IMG/VR virus record: IMGVR_UViG_3300031730_000013
Span: 1 to 40,118 of that record
Source: a virus
Length of the DNA: 40,118 bases
Reading direction: 5' to 3' (one strand)
The position numbers and the translations under genes were made by a program. Below, piece by piece: positions 15,549 to 24,391 of the stretch. A model generated the notes under the pieces. It ran no database searches. It saw only the letters and a program-made list of their open reading frames with translations, and was not told where the DNA came from. Numbering within the stretch: the first letter of the stretch is position 1; each line of letters starts with the position of its first letter.

Positions 15549-18331
15549 TGGCAGGCCTGTTCGGCAGCAGCAAGACGATCAACAACACCGAGAACAAGAT
15601 CGGTGCGCTGCGCATTCAGAATTCTTCGCAGGGTCTGCCAATACCCATCGTCATCGGCAAGACGCGCCTAACGTCGAACCTACTGTGGTATGGAGACTTC
15701 ACGGCAATTCCTCACACCGAGAGCCAAAGCTCAGGCGGCAAGGGCGGTGGCGGCGTCACGACCGATACAACCACATACACCTACACCGTAGGATCGGTTT
15801 TCGGTCTGATGGAAGGCCCTTCGATTCAGGCCAATTTCATACAGAGCATCTGGTCGAACAAAGACTTCTACGACTCTTCAAATCTCTCGCTCCTCGGGCT
15901 TAGCGAGTTCCAAGGCACATACGTACAGACGCCTTGGAGCTACCTTACGACCAATCACGCCAACGAAGCGCTCGCGTATCGCGGCACCGTCTACGCGGCT
16001 ACCGGCGCATTCGATCTCGGCGGCAGCGATGGGCTGCCTAATCTTTCGTTCGAGGTGGTCGGGTTTCTGGGGAGCACTGACCAGAACACGGCGAACGTGA
16101 CGAGTCTTCTGCTGACGGCTGACAAGTTCGGCGCGGGCTGGCCGAGCGCTCATCTCGGAAGCCTGACCGAGTTCTCGGCTTACTGTGCCGCAGCGGGATT
16201 CCTGATATCCCCAGCGCTCGTTGCGCAAACGCAAATGTCGTCTCTGCTGACGGCGCTGATGCAGATCGGAAACACCGCTGTCTATTGGTCCGACGATCTT
16301 CTGAAGTTCAAGCCCTACGCCGACACGGCGGTCGGAAGCTACACACCCGACCTGACGGTGCAGTATCACCTCGGGTATTCAGACTTCATGCCGGACCCCG
16401 GAGTTGATCCAGTGGTGCTGGACCGCAAGCGCCAGGCCGACGCGTACAACAGCGTCAAGATCGAGTGCTTAGACCGCGGCAATCAGTACAACCCGTACGT
16501 TGCCGAAGCCAAGGACCAATGGGCGATCGACACTTACGGCCTGCGCCCGATGGAGCAGATCACGGCGCACGCGATCTGCGACCCCGCGGTCGCGCGCACG
16601 GTGGCGCAGACAATCCTGCAGCGCGTCCTGTACGTGCGCAATGTCTACAAGTTCAAGGTCGGCTGGCGCTACGGTCGCCTGGAGCCGATGGACATCGTCG
16701 GCATCACCGACGCGAAGCTCGGACTCGCCGACCAAGCGGTGCGCATCATCAGCATCGAGGAGGACGGCGAAGGGTACCTCTCGATTGAGGCCGAGGAACT
16801 CACGATCGGCGTCTCTACGCCGGGCTCCTACAGCACGCAGGGCTCATCCGGCAGCACGCCACAGAGTGCCGTTCCACCAGGAAACGCCACAGCGCCGGTG
16901 ATGTTCCAGCCACCGCTCGCTCTGACCGGCGGCTCGCCCCAGCTCTGGCTCGGCACGGCCGGCGGCCAGAACTGGGGCGGCGCCGAGATCTGGGCAAGCC
17001 AAAGCGGAAGCTCGTACCAGCGCATAGGCATCGTGACCGCGCCGGCCCGTTTCGGCACGCTCACGGCGAACTTCGCGCTCGGCAGCGACCCGGACACAAC
17101 GAATAGCCTCGCGGTCAACCTGAACGCATCGAACGGCGTGCTGACATCGGCCGCCAATGCCGTCGCAGACGCCGGCGGGACGCTGTCCTATGTGAGCGGC
17201 GCCAACGCCGCGGCGCTCGAGCTTATCGACTACACCACGGCCAACCTCACATCGGCCTTCAACTACACGCTCGGCGGCTATCTCCGCCGCGCGCAGTTCG
17301 GCACCGTGTCGTCTGCGCATGCTTCTGGATCTCAGTTCATGCGCCTCGACGGCGCAGTCGCCGCGGTCGACGTCCCGACCTCTCTCTTCGGCACGATGAT
17401 CTACGTCAAGCTGCTGAGCTTCAACACCGTCGGAGGCGCGAAGCAGGATCTCGCGGACGTTTCCCCATATACGTTCAACGTCGTCGCACAGATCATCACC
17501 GACGGCAGTGGATACCCGTTCTACGCCGACACCTCTTCGACGGCTAACACGCCGGCGAGCGGACACGTGCGCTGGAACAATGCGTCGCAGGCGAATGCGA
17601 CTTCTCTCTACTTCAGCGAGACATCTTCTGCCGGAGCGAATCTCACTACGTACTTGACAAGCGTCGGCAGCCTAGGATTCATCGACCTTCGAGATCCGCA
17701 GGACGCGAACAAGTGGGCGAGCTACAAGATCGTGTCCGGCAGCTCGGCCAACGGCGTGCATACCTTCGGCATCACGCTTCAGGCCAATGGGGTTGCCTTC
17801 CCGAACAACGAGCCGATCACGGCGTCTTTCAATCCAACCGTACCGAACGGTCTCGGCAGTGTCGGCCTCAACATGCCGGCGGCCATTTTCTCGGTCGCCA
17901 ATTCACCGCTCACGTCGAACGGGACGATTGCCGTCACATTCAACGGCGGCGCCAACGGACAGGTTCCGACCTGGTCAGCGAACGGTGTCGTCTGGGCGAA
18001 TCAGAGCGCGTCGTCCCAGTCCAATCTGACGATCAATCCGCAGACGGCGAACTACACGCTCGCGGCCGGAGATTTCAACGTTCCGACCAGCGTGGTCGTG
18101 AACAGTTCTTCCAACTTGGTGCTGACCGTCCCAAGCAATGCCAACCTATCGCTAGCGAATGGCAGTTCGGTGGTGTTCACGAGGCAGGGAAACGGCACGC
18201 TGACTGTCTCTTCGCAGGCCAACGTTACGGTGCACAACACATCATCTAACACGCTGCGCGCTCAATACAGCCCGGGCGCTTTGGTCAAGGTTGGAACAGA
18301 TGAATGGAACCTATTCGGTGATCTGACGTGA
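15548..18331 (+). CDS. Tail tip / host-specificity protein (J-like)
   Basis: A 927-aa protein, start overlapping the NlpC/P60 stop. The first ~430 residues are the conserved tip core (MAGLFGSSKTINNTENKIG; GLPIPIVIGKTRLTSNLLWYG; later WRYGRLEPMDIVGIT and EGYLSIEAEEL). A low-complexity Ser/Thr/Gly/Pro linker follows at ~440-465. The C-terminal half is made of beta-rich repeats with SxxSNLT and NANLSLANGSSVVFTRQGNG motifs, as in tail-tip and fibre-like domains. The C-terminal part is probably exposed for host recognition. The LamG gene follows with a 4-nt overlap. Confidence 0.8.
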   Translation: MAGLFGSSKTINNTENKIGALRIQNSSQGLPIPIVIGKTRLTSNLLWYGDFTAIPHTESQSSGGKGGGGVTTDTTTYTYTVGSVFGLMEGPSIQANFIQSIWSNKDFYDSSNLSLLGLSEFQGTYVQTPWSYLTTNHANEALAYRGTVYAATGAFDLGGSDGLPNLSFEVVGFLGSTDQNTANVTSLLLTADKFGAGWPSAHLGSLTEFSAYCAAAGFLISPALVAQTQMSSLLTALMQIGNTAVYWSDDLLKFKPYADTAVGSYTPDLTVQYHLGYSDFMPDPGVDPVVLDRKRQADAYNSVKIECLDRGNQYNPYVAEAKDQWAIDTYGLRPMEQITAHAICDPAVARTVAQTILQRVLYVRNVYKFKVGWRYGRLEPMDIVGITDAKLGLADQAVRIISIEEDGEGYLSIEAEELTIGVSTPGSYSTQGSSGSTPQSAVPPGNATAPVMFQPPLALTGGSPQLWLGTAGGQNWGGAEIWASQSGSSYQRIGIVTAPARFGTLTANFALGSDPDTTNSLAVNLNASNGVLTSAANAVADAGGTLSYVSGANAAALELIDYTTANLTSAFNYTLGGYLRRAQFGTVSSAHASGSQFMRLDGAVAAVDVPTSLFGTMIYVKLLSFNTVGGAKQDLADVSPYTFNVVAQIITDGSGYPFYADTSSTANTPASGHVRWNNASQANATSLYFSETSSAGANLTTYLTSVGSLGFIDLRDPQDANKWASYKIVSGSSANGVHTFGITLQANGVAFPNNEPITASFNPTVPNGLGSVGLNMPAAIFSVANSPLTSNGTIAVTFNGGANGQVPTWSANGVVWANQSASSQSNLTINPQTANYTLAAGDFNVPTSVVVNSSSNLVLTVPSNANLSLANGSSVVFTRQGNGTLTVSSQANVTVHNTSSNTLRAQYSPGALVKVGTDEWNLFGDLT

Positions 18332-19095
18332 TCCTATTCTCGACAGCACCACGCCGCCTTACCGTCTCACGCGAGCGCCAGCGCGGAAACATCGCGCCCG
18401 TGTTGCTTGGAGTGATTGCCTCTGCCTACCGTAAACGGCGCCTTGGCGATTCGGCTACGTATCGCGCAGCCGTGATTGCAGATTCCCCGGCCGGCTATTG
18501 GCGCCTGGCCGAGACGACTGGAAACACCGCAAACAATGAGATCGGCGGGCAGCCGAATGGAACCTACACAGCCAACTTCACGCTCGGCGGTTCGACGCTG
18601 CTGAGCGGAATTTCTTCACTCCAATTGACCGGGTCAGGCTATGTTCAGCTTAGCTCGGGTTATTCATTCACTAGCAACTTCACCATCGAGGCGCTGGTCC
18701 GACGTGCGGGTACGAACGCCGCTCACGGCACCGTCATGATGCGAAGGTTCAACGCGTATATGTTCGCTGCCCAGGATAGTCAATTAATCCTGAACAAAGA
18801 TCAGAGCGCTGTCGTCGGCACGGCGAATGTCACCTTAAACGATGATTGGCCGCATCATGTCGCGGTCACGGTGACTTCGGGGAATGTCTGGACTCTTTGG
18901 CACAACGGCGCCAATATGGCATCGGGATCGACAACAGCGTTCGGCGCCGGCACCACGCCGTTTTTCATCGGCACCGACTTCTCATCCGTTTTTGCCGACC
19001 AATTCATCGGCGGCTTGGGAGAAGTCGCGATCTACAGCACTGCGCTATCCTCCGGGCAGATACTTGCGCACGCGCAAGCTGCTGGACAGGCTTAG
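18328..19095 (+). CDS. LamG/concanavalin-like lectin tail protein, probable receptor binder
   Basis: 255 aa; the start overlaps the tip protein stop. Residues ~50-250 form a LamG_3/concanavalin A-like domain: SPAGYWRLAETTGNTANNEIG, FTSNFTIEALVRR, NDDWPHHVAVTVTSGNVWTL, and GGLGEVAIYSTALSSGQI. Such domains bind carbohydrates or host-surface ligands. The gene ends the rightward morphogenesis operon and meets the leftward glycosylation operon tail to tail, with one base between the stops. Confidence 0.85.
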   Translation: MILFSTAPRRLTVSRERQRGNIAPVLLGVIASAYRKRRLGDSATYRAAVIADSPAGYWRLAETTGNTANNEIGGQPNGTYTANFTLGGSTLLSGISSLQLTGSGYVQLSSGYSFTSNFTIEALVRRAGTNAAHGTVMMRRFNAYMFAAQDSQLILNKDQSAVVGTANVTLNDDWPHHVAVTVTSGNVWTLWHNGANMASGSTTAFGAGTTPFFIGTDFSSVFADQFIGGLGEVAIYSTALSSGQILAHAQAAGQA

Positions 19096-19096
19096 A

Positions 19097-19801
19097 TCAT
19101 CCCGCCAGGAATCCGCCGTCGACAACCATTGTGGTCCCAGTGGTCCAGCGCGACGCGTCGCTGAGCAGGTACAGGACCGCATCCCGAACCGCCTCAGCCG
19201 TGCCGAAGCCGAGCGGGTGCTTAGCGGCGTAGGCCGCGCGCGCTGTCTCCGGCATGCGACCGGTCACGCGGGCATGCATGGGGCTCTCGAAGGCACCGGC
19301 AGCCACGCAGTTGACGCGGATGCCACGCGGCGCCAGCTCGATCGCCGCGCAGCGCGCCATGGCCTCGATTGCAGCCTTCCCGGCGCTATAGGCTGCCATG
19401 CCGGGCGTGCCGCGGTGCGCGGCGACGCTGGACATCAAGACGATGCTGCCGCCGTCGGCCATGACGCCCCTGGGGGCTGCCGCGCGCAGGATAGCGAAGG
19501 CGCTGTCGGCAGCCATCATGGCGGCGCGATATTGATCATCGGAGGTCAGGCGCAGGGGTTGCACCAGCTCGACACCGGCGCAGTGCACGATGCCTTCGAA
19601 TAGGGGCACCCTAGCGACGTCGTTGGCGTCCGGGAACTGCCGATGGACAGCGAATTTCACCGCCGATGTCACGCTAGCGCAATTCATAAAGTCGGCGTCT
19701 CCGCGACCGACAAATTCGAGCAACGACCCATACCCGCGTAGCGCGTCTCCAATCGCCGCGCCGAGGCCGCCGGTGGCGCCGGTGATGAGGTAGCGCTTCA
19801 C
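19097..19801 (-). CDS. Short-chain dehydrogenase/ketoreductase (FabG-like)
   Basis: A 234-aa Rossmann-fold SDR. It has the NAD(P)-binding motif TGATGGLG (residues 8-15), HCAG near residue 73, the catalytic Ser in VLMSSVAAH (~124), and Tyr138/Lys142 in YSAGK. The C-terminus GTTMVVDGGFLAG is typical of FabG-type 3-oxoacyl-ACP reductases. The KAS III-like and ACP genes lie just upstream in the same operon, so a role reducing a short ketoacyl-ACP is likely; reduction of a keto-sugar is the alternative. The start overlaps the previous gene (ATGA). This is the last gene of the operon. Confidence 0.85.
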   Translation of the reverse strand: MKRYLITGATGGLGAAIGDALRGYGSLLEFVGRGDADFMNCASVTSAVKFAVHRQFPDANDVARVPLFEGIVHCAGVELVQPLRLTSDDQYRAAMMAADSAFAILRAAAPRGVMADGGSIVLMSSVAAHRGTPGMAAYSAGKAAIEAMARCAAIELAPRGIRVNCVAAGAFESPMHARVTGRMPETARAAYAAKHPLGFGTAEAVRDAVLYLLSDASRWTTGTTMVVDGGFLAG

Positions 19802-20145
19802 TGCAGTCGCCGGTGCACCAGCACCGCCGCTCCGGTGTCCGGGTCTATGTGCTCAACCGTGGGGCCGCACCAGCAGTCGGCGCTGGCGACGTGTGCGCGC
19901 TGCGTCCTGGCGTCGAGGTGGGACTGCAGCACGTGGATCTGTTGCCGGGCGCGCTGCAGTGCACCGGCCATTTCCGCGTACTCGGCGGCGTCCCCACGCC
20001 GGGCCTCGGACATCATGCCGACAGCGTTGCGCAACGACGCCAGCTCGCGCTCCCGATCGCACCAGCGTAGCACGATGGCGCGCAGGCTCTTCCAGAAAGG
20101 TGCCGTACCGTGGCCTGGGGTAGCTTTGTCGTAGGACCGCATCAT
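19798..20145 (-). CDS. Small phage protein, coiled coil with CWC motif (115 aa)
   Basis: Starts at the first of two adjacent ATGs (20145), which overlaps the KAS stop (TGATG). The middle of the 115-aa product is helical (RERELASLRNAVGMM, EMAGALQRARQQIHVLQ), and the end has DCWCGPTVEHIDPDTGAAVLVHRRL. This C-terminal pattern is common in phage cargo genes. The function is unknown. It is one of several phage-type small genes inside the sugar/acyl operon. Confidence 0.55.
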   Translation of the reverse strand: MMRSYDKATPGHGTAPFWKSLRAIVLRWCDRERELASLRNAVGMMSEARRGDAAEYAEMAGALQRARQQIHVLQSHLDARTQRAHVASADCWCGPTVEHIDPDTGAAVLVHRRLQ

Positions 20146-21119
20146 CACACCTCGATGAGTTCGCAAACATCCATGCGCATGCCGCTGATGACTGCGCCGG
20201 CCCACGCCCACCCAGATCCAAACCCGAAGAGCGCGAACCGACTCAGTTGCGCCGACTGCTGCCCGACCATGTCGCACAGCAGCAGCGGTATCGAAGCGCA
20301 TGAGCAGTTTCCGAAGCGCTCGACGTTGCTCGGGATCTGCGCGGTCGTGAAACGCTCAAGCAATTTCGACTTGCGCACGACCTGATCGAGCATAAATCTG
20401 TTGGCCTGATGGAATAGGAGATAGTCCGGCGACGGTGCGATATTGAGCACGTCTTCAATCAGCCGCGGCACTTGTTGCAGCGCGAAGCTCATGACGCCGG
20501 CGCCATCCATGTGCAAGAACTCCCCGCGCTTCTGTTGCAGCTGCTCGTTTCTCATGCCGTCGTTGCCGAGCACGAAATGCGAGAGCACGCGGTCCCCGAC
20601 GACGGCCGTTGCGCTTCCGGCGTCGCCGAAGAGCGGGCCGGTTGCGCGGTCGAACGGATCGGTGATGGAGCTCGATGTGTCGCCGACTAGAAGCAGCACG
20701 CGGTCGCCGCTATAGCGCGCCAGTTGCATTGCCAGCCACAGGCCATAGACGTAGCCGGCGCAGGACCAGTTGACCTGAAGTGCGGGCGCGCTCTGCGGGA
20801 GGTTCAGCGAACGATGCAGGCCGAAAGCCGAAGCCGGCACCGCAAGGCCTGGCGTCTGCGTGACGTAGACCAGCGCACGAACGCTCGACGACTTCCATTC
20901 CAGTTCGGCCATCAGCCGCTGCGCCGCAGCCAGGCACATTGATTCCGTCGTGTCTTCGGCACTGGCGCGGCGTCGGTGCTGCACGCCGGTGAGACGAGCG
21001 GCATCATCGGCGCCCGGCGGGAGTTGGATGTTCGCGACTGATCCCTTCGGCACGACCGTGACGACGCCCTGGATGGACGCGTTAAGCGCCTCGGCCAGGT
21101 TGCTGTTGCGGGTGATCAT
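20145..21119 (-). CDS. 3-oxoacyl-ACP synthase III-like (KAS III/FabH-like)
   Basis: A 324-aa thiolase-fold enzyme with a complete catalytic triad: Cys120 in QVNWSCAGYVYGL, His237 in LLFHQANRFML, and Asn271 in ERFGNCSCASIPL. KAS III enzymes condense an acyl-CoA with malonyl-ACP. Here an ACP gene lies directly upstream and a ketoreductase downstream, so together they could make a short beta-hydroxyacyl-ACP. This gene set (ACP, KAS III, ketoreductase, aminotransferase, acyltransferase) is known from bacterial flagellin-glycan islands, where the acyl group modifies an amino sugar. Finding it between phage genes is unusual. Confidence 0.85.
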   Translation of the reverse strand: MITRNSNLAEALNASIQGVVTVVPKGSVANIQLPPGADDAARLTGVQHRRRASAEDTTESMCLAAAQRLMAELEWKSSSVRALVYVTQTPGLAVPASAFGLHRSLNLPQSAPALQVNWSCAGYVYGLWLAMQLARYSGDRVLLLVGDTSSSITDPFDRATGPLFGDAGSATAVVGDRVLSHFVLGNDGMRNEQLQQKRGEFLHMDGAGVMSFALQQVPRLIEDVLNIAPSPDYLLFHQANRFMLDQVVRKSKLLERFTTAQIPSNVERFGNCSCASIPLLLCDMVGQQSAQLSRFALFGFGSGWAWAGAVISGMRMDVCELIEV

Positions 21120-21126
21120 CGCGGCC

Positions 21127-21357
21127 TCACAGCCCGGCCAGCGCCATCAGATCGGCAACGGTCTTCGCCTTCGAGATCGCGACGCCGTCGACCTCGCGGC
21201 CGCAAATAGAGTCGATCTCGGCGACGACCATGACGATGGACATCGAATCCCAGAGACTGGTCGACAATAGATCAGTCGTCTCGGTGACCTGGGCCTCAAG
21301 AATCTCGCTCAGTTTCGCCAGCAGGGCCGTTCTTGTCGTCGCCATGATCGCTTCCAT
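21127..21357 (-). CDS. Acyl carrier protein
   Basis: A 76-aa product from ATG 21357, which has an AGGAG Shine-Dalgarno 7 nt upstream; a second ATG at 21345 is possible. It has the short four-helix ACP pattern, with the phosphopantetheine Ser in LWDSMSIVMVVAEID (DSM in place of the usual DSL). It lies 7 nt upstream of the KAS III-like gene, so it probably carries the acyl chain made by KAS III and the ketoreductase. It would need a host phosphopantetheinyl transferase. Confidence 0.8.
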   Translation of the reverse strand: MEAIMATTRTALLAKLSEILEAQVTETTDLLSTSLWDSMSIVMVVAEIDSICGREVDGVAISKAKTVADLMALAGL

Positions 21358-21814
21358 CTGGTGCTCCTGTCTTGGTGGTGGTGGGTAGTGGCGGCTCGCG
21401 CCCTTCAAGCACGGCTCGTAATGCCTTGTCGTAGTCGATGCTCAGCGCGGCGCAGATGCCCCGCACCGTGAGCTCGATCATCACAGCGCCGGCGCGACAG
21501 CCCTCCTTGTCGTCGACCATAAGCGCGAGGTCCAGCGCGTTGCGCCCGGCCTCGATCAGCGACATGGACGCGGCGACGAAGTCGTCTGCCCCGGGCTCAA
21601 AGTCGTGCTCATCGACGGCGCGAGCGACCACGAGCATCGTCTCGCACACGGAGCGCACGAGCTCCGGCATGCTGCCCTTCTGCAGCGCGCCGAACATGAT
21701 CTCGTCGGTCGACTCGCGGATGGCCTTGCGCGTGGGTGCTGTGGGCAGCGGACCGGATCCGCGGTCGATCGGTTCGGAGCGGCCGGCGCGGATCAGGTCG
21801 AGTTCTTGCTTCAT
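21296..21814 (-). CDS. Phage protein of unknown function (172 aa)
   Basis: The ATG at 21814 overlaps the stop of the 122-aa gene. The middle is helical (ELVRSVCETMLVVARAVDEHDF, SLIEAGRNALDLALMVDDKE), with conserved-looking MIELTVRGICAALSIDYDK. The C-terminus is Gly/Asp/Lys-rich and its last ~20 codons overlap the ACP start. It has no membrane segment or recognised domain. It seems to be one of the ordinary phage small genes in the operon. Confidence 0.5.
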   Translation of the reverse strand: MKQELDLIRAGRSEPIDRGSGPLPTAPTRKAIRESTDEIMFGALQKGSMPELVRSVCETMLVVARAVDEHDFEPGADDFVAASMSLIEAGRNALDLALMVDDKEGCRAGAVMIELTVRGICAALSIDYDKALRAVLEGREPPLPTTTKTGAPDGSDHGDDKNGPAGETERDS

Positions 21815-22179
21815 GGACGCCCCATAAAATTGGCGTAGGCATTGCCAGCCATCGCTGCCACGAGTCCGGCATCGGCGATGGCTTGACGCACTCCATCCGG
21901 GAATTTGTAGCAGTCGTGCGGGAAATCACCGTACTCGACGCACACGCAACCATCGCCGCATGGCGCTTCGGCCTCGTGCTTCACGATGACGCCAAGACGC
22001 TCCATCGCATCCTGCGCGCTCCCGCCGTCCACGTCCGTAAGCGTGTCCCGGAATTCGCGCGCGCACCAAGCACCAAACGCCGCCAGCTTCAGCATGTCGG
22101 CCAGCGCCGTTTCCGTCCATCCGTGCACGATGCCTTGCGCGCAGTCAACCGTCAGGTCCGCTTCGGGCAGCATGGTCAT
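21811..22179 (-). CDS. Conserved phage small protein (122 aa)
   Basis: The ATG at 22179 overlaps the glycosyltransferase stop (ATGA). The 122-aa product has the pattern AAFGAWCAREFRDTLTDVDGG, SAQDAMERLGVI, CGDGCVCVEYGDFPHDCYKF then PDGVRQAI. I recognise this as a widespread but unnamed phage cargo family. The Cys/His cluster (CGDGCVC...HDC) suggests metal binding. Function unknown. Confidence 0.6.
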   Translation of the reverse strand: MTMLPEADLTVDCAQGIVHGWTETALADMLKLAAFGAWCAREFRDTLTDVDGGSAQDAMERLGVIVKHEAEAPCGDGCVCVEYGDFPHDCYKFPDGVRQAIADAGLVAAMAGNAYANFMGRP

Positions 22180-24149
22180 AGCGCCGGCGCCATCGCACCA
22201 ACGACTCCGGGCGCAGTTCTGAACATGCGATTGCCGCTGGCCTGAATCTCCTCGTGCTGCTCGAAGATGGTCTCGACTGCGGCCAGGAAGCCGCCAACGG
22301 CATGCGGCCGAGGCTGGCCGTAGAACAGCGCACGCAAGTCGGTCGCGAGAAGCTGATCGCGCAGGCTCTGCCGCTTGTGATGGTCGACGATCAGGTCAAC
22401 GGCGCGCTCGATGTAGTCCGGCACGTTGGAGGCCACAAGCCAGTCATCGAGGCCGACATGCCGAAGCTGCATCGCGTCGAAGCGCTCGTGCGGCTCCTTG
22501 CCTTCCATCGCCAGCACCGGGATGCCGAGCAGCATCGAGTCGACGTTCGAGTTCGTGCCGCCGAACGGGAAAGTGCCGAGGTGAAGATGGCAGCGGCGCA
22601 GATGGTCCATGTACTGGCTGTAGTGCGCGCGCTCGTAGATAAGCGCCGTCGGCAGGTACTCGCGGATCTCGGCCGCTCCCTGGTGAAGGTTGGCGCCGGC
22701 CATGTTGATGAAGAAGTGGAACTCGACTTGCGGCGCGGGAGATCCGAAATCACGATTCGTTCGCTTCACGCGCTGATCGATCTCTCGAAGAGCATCCATG
22801 AACCTCGCGTTGAGCTTGCACAGCATCGCCGGCACAGCGACCCGCACAACGGCCGGCAAATCCTCGCGCAGCGGCTCGGGCAGCACGGCGTCGGTCCGCA
22901 TCACGTACCGCGCCGAGCCGAACGGCATTGTCACGACCTTCTCGGAGAAGAGCTCGGGCTCGGCGATCGCCCCCTCTTCGCAGACGACGTAGTCCATGCA
23001 CGGAGAGCGACTTGATGCCGGGTGGCCCAGCGTCATGAACTGGATCGGCGCGAGGCGTACAGAGGCCAGCACGACCCACCACAGCGCCATGCCGAGCGAC
23101 GGGTAGTAGATCATGTCCGGCGCGATCTCCGTCACCTCTGCGATGAGCTTCGCGAGGATCAGGTTCTCCGAAGGCACCTCGCGCCACTCGTCGAAGGTGG
23201 CCTTGCCGATATCGTCGATATCGGTCGAGCGGCTCATGCCGACCAGGTAGAACCGATCGCGCAGTTGCTTGATGATCGGCGCGTAGCAGCGGTACATGGC
23301 GTGCTGGCTGCCGAACCACTCGCAGCAGACGAGGATCACCGGCTTGTCGCGCCTATCCTTGATCTTGCGGCGCCCGAGCACGCGGTCGATGCGCGGCATG
23401 GCGACCTGATGGTGATCGAGGAAGCGCGCGAAGATGCGATGAATCGTCGCCTTGGCATCGTGCTTGTCGCTGCGCAGCGCGTAGCTCGTGTACATGTAGG
23501 CGTCCGACAAGGACGGCAGCACGGCCGGCGACGGGATCACGTCGGCAAACAGATGATGCAGGCCCAACAGGAACTCGTGCCGCTCCTGGGCCTTCGGATG
23601 GATCGTCAGGAGCGCTGAAAGCATCCCGGCCCACAGCGAGAAGATCAGCTGCGGCTGCTTCTTGAAGGTCGCTTCGAAGTCCATGTCGAAGCTCGATCGC
23701 AGAGAGTACGTCACGAGGAACTTCACCAGCGAGGCGCCGTTCTCGAAACGCAGCTTGCGCACATCGACCTCCTCACCCGGCATCGTTGCCAGTTGGGCGA
23801 GCAGGTGATCGGATGTGCCATAGGCGCTCTGCCGGAAGCAGACGTCCATGATCGCGTGTTCGCTCGCGAAGGTATCCAGGCCGTCCTGAGAGATCGAGAA
23901 CAAAGGATCGGCCAGCATGGCGATGACGGCCGAGCAGAAACGCGTATAGAGCTGCCTGTAGAGGTCTGGCACGGGCGGGTAGCCGATGAAGACGCCTCCG
24001 ATCTTGATGCGGCGCAGGGCCTGGACAAGCAACTGACTCGCCTCTTCGTGCTTGCGCTGGTAGACCGCGCGCTCGAACTGCTCAAGCGAGACGTTGTGGA
24101 TCATGACGGTGCTCGGCGCGATTGCCGAGGCTTGGTTCTCTTCGCTCAC
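22176..24149 (-). CDS. HMW1C/GT41-like protein glycosyltransferase
   Basis: A 657-aa product from GTG 24149, which has a strong AGGAGG Shine-Dalgarno and overlaps the LuxR stop (GTGA). The N-terminal ~270 residues are helical. The C-terminal half is a GT-B domain with TLGHPASSRSPCMDYVVCEE (around residue 375) and GTFPFGGTNSNVDSMLLGIP (around residue 525), then KEPHERFDAMQLRHVGLDDWL. These are the nucleotide-sugar and acceptor-site patterns of HMW1C-like GT41 enzymes, which put hexose on Asn of adhesins, and of related O-GlcNAc-type transferases. Length matches HMW1C (~620 aa). It probably acts in the cytoplasm on a virion or host protein, with a sugar made by the operon. Confidence 0.8.
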   Translation of the reverse strand: MSEENQASAIAPSTVMIHNVSLEQFERAVYQRKHEEASQLLVQALRRIKIGGVFIGYPPVPDLYRQLYTRFCSAVIAMLADPLFSISQDGLDTFASEHAIMDVCFRQSAYGTSDHLLAQLATMPGEEVDVRKLRFENGASLVKFLVTYSLRSSFDMDFEATFKKQPQLIFSLWAGMLSALLTIHPKAQERHEFLLGLHHLFADVIPSPAVLPSLSDAYMYTSYALRSDKHDAKATIHRIFARFLDHHQVAMPRIDRVLGRRKIKDRRDKPVILVCCEWFGSQHAMYRCYAPIIKQLRDRFYLVGMSRSTDIDDIGKATFDEWREVPSENLILAKLIAEVTEIAPDMIYYPSLGMALWWVVLASVRLAPIQFMTLGHPASSRSPCMDYVVCEEGAIAEPELFSEKVVTMPFGSARYVMRTDAVLPEPLREDLPAVVRVAVPAMLCKLNARFMDALREIDQRVKRTNRDFGSPAPQVEFHFFINMAGANLHQGAAEIREYLPTALIYERAHYSQYMDHLRRCHLHLGTFPFGGTNSNVDSMLLGIPVLAMEGKEPHERFDAMQLRHVGLDDWLVASNVPDYIERAVDLIVDHHKRQSLRDQLLATDLRALFYGQPRPHAVGGFLAAVETIFEQHEEIQASGNRMFRTAPGVVGAMAPAL

Positions 24150-24391
24150 GCTCTTCCTCCTGAAGCAATCATTTCGGACCACACAGGTGCTCGGACGAGG
24201 AGACCTTCTTTCGCCGCGACAACAGCAGGCTCTCCGCGCGATCCGACATCGAGCGCGCGGTATAGGCGCTTCACCTGCTCATGCACCGTCGATCTATGTA
24301 GGCCGATGCGTTCTGCGATCTCGCGCTCGTAGAGGCCGGCGCAGAGCATGCGGATGATTGCTCGCTGCTGCGGAGACAAGACGGCGCTCAC
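24146..24391 (-). CDS. Single-domain LuxR/GerE-type HTH regulator
   Basis: 81 aa consisting of one LuxR-type HTH: LSPQQRAIIRMLCAGLYERE, IAERIGLHRSTVHEQVKRLY, then RALDVGSRGEPAVVAAKEGL. No receiver or ligand-binding domain is present. It overlaps both neighbours (ATGA with the aminotransferase, GTGA with the glycosyltransferase), so it is co-expressed with the operon. A close paralogue with the same C-terminal VAAKEGLLVRAPxW is at 31088-31324. It may control the operon or the late genes. Confidence 0.8.
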   Translation of the reverse strand: MSAVLSPQQRAIIRMLCAGLYEREIAERIGLHRSTVHEQVKRLYRALDVGSRGEPAVVAAKEGLLVRAPVWSEMIASGGRA

